Positions 13,926-15,691 of a DNA stretch of 15,691 nt are shown here, one piece after another. Below the pieces are notes generated by a model. It did no database searches. It worked only from the letters and a program-made list of their open reading frames with translations, and was not told the DNA's origin. Positions within the stretch are counted from its first letter, which is position 1; each line of letters starts with the position of its first letter. The position numbers and the translations under genes were made by a program. This stretch comes from an uncultured Bacteroidota bacterium. Its GTDB lineage: Bacteria > Bacteroidota > Bacteroidia > Chitinophagales > Saprospiraceae. Location: contig CALGAA010000010.1 of assembly GCA_937952445.1 (NCBI GenBank), forward strand, positions 1 to 15,691. Direction: 5' to 3'.

Positions 13926-14513
13926 ATGGAGCAAAAGATACTGGAATACATCGAAAAGCGCAGCCAATGGAAAGATGGCCTCATTGAAATGCGGGATATC
14001 ATTCGCGAAACAGAAATGGAGGAAGAAATCAAATGGGGTGCACCCGTGTATACGCTGGAGGGTAAGAATGTGGTCGGTTTGGTCGGTATGAAATCGTATA
14101 TGGGGCTGTGGTTTTATCAGGGGGTCTTCCTCAGTGACCCACACGGCCTGCTGGAGCAATCCAGTAAAGACACCAGAGGGTTGCGTAAAATGGTGTTTAC
14201 TTCAATCGAGGATTTTCAGGGTAAAAAAGTACACATCCGGTCTTATCTTGAAGAAGCCATCGAAAATCAAAAAGTGGGTAAAGAAATCCGGCCTGTGCGA
14301 AGTAAGAAACTGGTTATACCAACCGAACTTCAATCGGTGTTAGATGAAGATTCTGATTTAAATGCGGCGTTTGACCGCCTCACTCCGGGTAAGAAACGAG
14401 AGTACGCTGAGTATATCGACTCTGCGAAGCAAGAACCTACCAAAGTGCGCCGTATTCAAAAAATAATTCCACTCATTTTGGATGGAAAAGGGTTAAATGA
14501 TAAGTATAAATAA
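13926..14513 (+). CDS. DUF1801 / YdeI (OmpD-associated)-like protein
   Basis: A 195-residue soluble protein. The N-terminal part (about 8-115) fits DUF1801: EMRDIIRETEMEEEIKWGAPVYTLEGKNVVGLVGMKSYMGLWFYQG, then LLEQSSKDTRGLRKMVFTSIEDF. The C-terminal part (about 128-195) is the YdeI/OmpD-associated tail: LVIPTELQSVLDEDSDLNAAF, LTPGKKREYAEYIDSAK, and TKVRRIQKIIPLILDGKGL. YdeI-like proteins are implicated in stress and polymyxin resistance in enterobacteria, but the biochemical role is not known. The ATG at 13926 is chosen over an in-frame TTG at 13908; the upstream codons do not look like the family. It follows rseP after 96 bases, with no clear promoter or terminator in between, so it may be cotranscribed or independent. 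Confidence 0.85.
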   Translation: MEQKILEYIEKRSQWKDGLIEMRDIIRETEMEEEIKWGAPVYTLEGKNVVGLVGMKSYMGLWFYQGVFLSDPHGLLEQSSKDTRGLRKMVFTSIEDFQGKKVHIRSYLEEAIENQKVGKEIRPVRSKKLVIPTELQSVLDEDSDLNAAFDRLTPGKKREYAEYIDSAKQEPTKVRRIQKIIPLILDGKGLNDKYK

Positions 14514-14881
14514 TTGGGGCAAACCTTACGATTCTTTACCGGGATTATCCGACTTTATAGGTAAGTGCATCAAATTTAGTGACATTTCTGACGGATGCTT
14601 TTTCATCCTATCTTCATTTAAAGCCTTAAGTAGCTTAGGCTATTCGCGGTTTAATTTTCCTTAATATGACAAAAAAGAACCTCGTCAAAAGCACCATGAA
14701 CTTAATACCTGGTGCACTTGATCAAAGAATCGGGACCGAAAGAAAATGCTGTTTCGCATTGAATTACCTTTTTATCCTTTTTTATGTCGATGTACTTGAA
14801 GTTTTTCTACCCCTGGTATCTGCACATTGGGCATACCCCGAATGATGGTGGTTTGACGCCATTCAAAATCCGTAGAAGGTA

Positions 14882-14913
14882 TTTGATCTTGTTTAAGAAT
14901 TTACCTATATTTA
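14882..14913 (+). promoter_or_regulatory. Candidate promoter for the PSD1 cytochrome gene
   Basis: TTTG at 14882-14885 is followed, 20 bases on, by TATATTTA at 14906-14913, one base off the TAnnTTTG consensus and with the usual spacing. A start near 14920 would leave a leader of about 235 bases that includes the hairpin at 15063-15096. The match is suggestive only. Confidence 0.3.
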
Positions 14914-15054
14914 CCAGAACGTAAAATTATTTATCCGGACGATTTGGCTGGTGGTGAGATGTATCAGGTGAAATAACCCATCGAAGAAGATAACAAAGGC
15001 ATAGCCGGAGTTTCGTCGAGGCTTGCGAATGAAAAGTATAGCCATTTTCCCCCA

Positions 15055-15064
15055 CAGGTACCTG
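15055..15064. other. 10-bp palindrome
   Basis: CAGGTACCTG is a perfect 10-bp palindrome lying directly against, and slightly overlapping, the hairpin at 15063-15096. It could be an operator half-way into the leader or be chance; no regulator is known. Confidence 0.2.
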
Positions 15065-15096
15065 CCCCACCAACCTACTTCACTTTTGGTGGGGTA
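15063..15096 (+). promoter_or_regulatory. Strong leader hairpin upstream of the PSD1 gene
   Basis: CCCCACCAA (15065-15073) pairs perfectly with TTGGTGGGG (15086-15094) around a 12-base loop. The stem can extend to 11 pairs through a G-U and a T-A pair. It is GC-rich at its base and ends 57 bases before the ATG at 15154. There is no T-tract after it (TAACAGTC follows), so it does not look like an intrinsic terminator; an mRNA stability or regulatory element is more likely. Confidence 0.5.
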
Positions 15097-15153
15097 ACAG
15101 TCAGAATCGTTTTGGGTATATTAAATCAGGAAGTAGATGATCAACCAGATACC

Positions 15154-15691
15154 ATGCGATTAACCATTGCTGTCATACTGATATTTATTTCAGGACTGTT
15201 GTACTTTTTCCTGACCAGCCATGATCCCCCCGTCGATTACAGTACGCAGATCAAGCCTATAATAAACAAGCATTGCATCAGTTGCCACGGTGGCGTGAAA
15301 AAAAATGGCGGTTTTAGCCTGCTGTTTGAGGAGGAAGCCATGGCCAATACCCAATCCGGGCATCCGGCGATCATTCCGGGCGATCCGGAAAACAGCCCGT
15401 TTATCCAACGGCTCAAAGAAACGGACCCTGAACTTCGAATGCCGTATCAAAAACCGCCATTATCCAGAAAAGAAATCAAGCTATTGGAAGAGTGGGTGCG
15501 CCAGGGTGCCCAGTGGGGAGAACACTGGGCGTATATTCCACCAGAAGAGCCCCCGGTACCCGATGCGGTCGCAGAAGCCAATATTTCTGGTCAGCAGGGA
15601 CATTTCTTCGAAAATGACATCGATCGATTCATTTATGCCGATATGAAAAATATGGGGTTGGAGCCCTCCGGCCGGGAAGATACCGGACGAT
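15154..15691 (+). CDS. PSD1-type cytochrome c / DUF1549 protein, N-terminal part (3' end outside window)
   Basis: The first 179 residues of a larger protein. Residues 1-20 form a signal peptide or membrane anchor (RLTIAVILIFISGLLYFFL). A cytochrome c domain of the planctomycete type (PF07635) follows: DYSTQIKPIINKHCISCHGG, with the haem motif Cys41-Ile-Ser-Cys44-His45, then GHPAIIPGDPENSPFIQRL, and LRMPYQKPPLS with a candidate axial Met96, ending EIKLLEEWVRQGAQWGEHWAY. From about 156, IDRFIYADMKNMGLEPSGRE marks the start of DUF1549, normally followed by DUF1553. Such proteins are periplasmic and abundant in Planctomycetes and Verrucomicrobia, with suspected roles in polysaccharide or sulfated-compound breakdown; the reaction is not established. 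The frame is open upstream to 14977, but the ATG at 15154 gives the expected signal sequence. There is no strong ribosome-binding site. Confidence 0.9.
   Translation, partial: MRLTIAVILIFISGLLYFFLTSHDPPVDYSTQIKPIINKHCISCHGGVKKNGGFSLLFEEEAMANTQSGHPAIIPGDPENSPFIQRLKETDPELRMPYQKPPLSRKEIKLLEEWVRQGAQWGEHWAYIPPEEPPVPDAVAEANISGQQGHFFENDIDRFIYADMKNMGLEPSGREDTGR

Larger units (their letters stand above)
14514..15153. other. Gene-poor region before the PSD1 gene
   Basis: A 640-base stretch with no recognised gene. A 59-codon ATG frame (14666-14845, plus) and a 42-codon stop-to-stop frame ending at 14772 (minus, 14772-14900) exist, but neither matches a family I know. A promoter-like pair lies at 14882-14913, a 10-bp palindrome at 15055-15064, and a strong hairpin at 15063-15096. 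The frame of the downstream gene stays open back to 14977 but without an ATG. Confidence 0.6.

Noticed and set aside
14666..14845. A 59-codon ATG frame on the plus strand in the gene-poor region
   Set aside because: No family resemblance, no ribosome-binding site, and rare-looking codon choice. It overlaps the minus-strand fragment that looks more protein-like.
14977..15153. In-frame upstream extension of the PSD1 protein
   Set aside because: The frame is open but has no ATG, and only TTG codons could start it. The extension would place a soluble segment before the signal sequence, and it runs through the strong hairpin.

Overview
The window reads as chromosomal DNA of a Bacteroidota bacterium, most likely from the Saprospiria (Lewinella/Haliscomenobacter-like). 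Supporting signs are a type IX secretion (gliding-motility) C-terminal sorting domain, several Bacteroidota-typical families of unknown function (DUF4837, DUF4199, a HxH-less dihydroorotase-like protein), a 'GCDSIV'-type domain common in Saprospirales surface proteins, TAnnTTTG-like promoter elements, and few clear Shine-Dalgarno sites. No rRNA, tRNA, insertion sequence, phage gene or CRISPR array is visible. Gene density is high, apart from two gaps of about 560 and 640 bases.

Layout. (1) 2-3637, plus strand: the C-terminal two thirds of a MoxR-type AAA+ ATPase, then a DUF4837 lipoprotein whose stop overlaps the start (ATGA) of a large secreted multidomain protein with a T9SS type B sorting domain. 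(2) 3762-6513, minus strand, reading from right to left: DUF4199 membrane protein, GT2 polyprenyl-phosphate-type glycosyltransferase (ATGA overlap), GmhA-like phosphoheptose isomerase and GmhB-like heptose-bisphosphate phosphatase (8-bp overlap), probably one envelope-glycan operon. (3) 6702-11933, minus strand: RsmE 16S rRNA methyltransferase, DUF4159 protein (ATGA overlap), HemJ-like membrane protein, BatA-type protein with a VWA domain, and a dihydroorotase-like protein that has lost every metal ligand. The spacing (overlap, 15, 4 and 9 bases) indicates one operon. (4) 11934-12494: a divergent intergenic region with heptanucleotide tandem repeats and a pair of about 41-bp imperfect direct repeats. 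(5) 12495-14513, plus strand: RseP site-2 protease and a DUF1801/YdeI-like protein. (6) 14514-15153: gene-poor, with a possible promoter and a strong hairpin. (7) 15154 to the end, plus strand: N-terminal part of a PSD1-type cytochrome c/DUF1549 protein.

How the parts fit. Most of the genes concern the cell envelope: heptose and polyprenyl-sugar metabolism, a lipoprotein, a T9SS-exported surface protein, RseP proteolysis, and the MoxR/BatA/DUF4159 group, families that co-occur in chaperone-like membrane systems. No obvious new defence or mobile system is present. The items most worth a second look are the dihydroorotase pseudoenzyme embedded in the BatA/DUF4159/HemJ operon, the degenerate zinc site of the GmhB-like phosphatase, the heptamer repeats next to rsmE, and the structured leader before the PSD1 gene.
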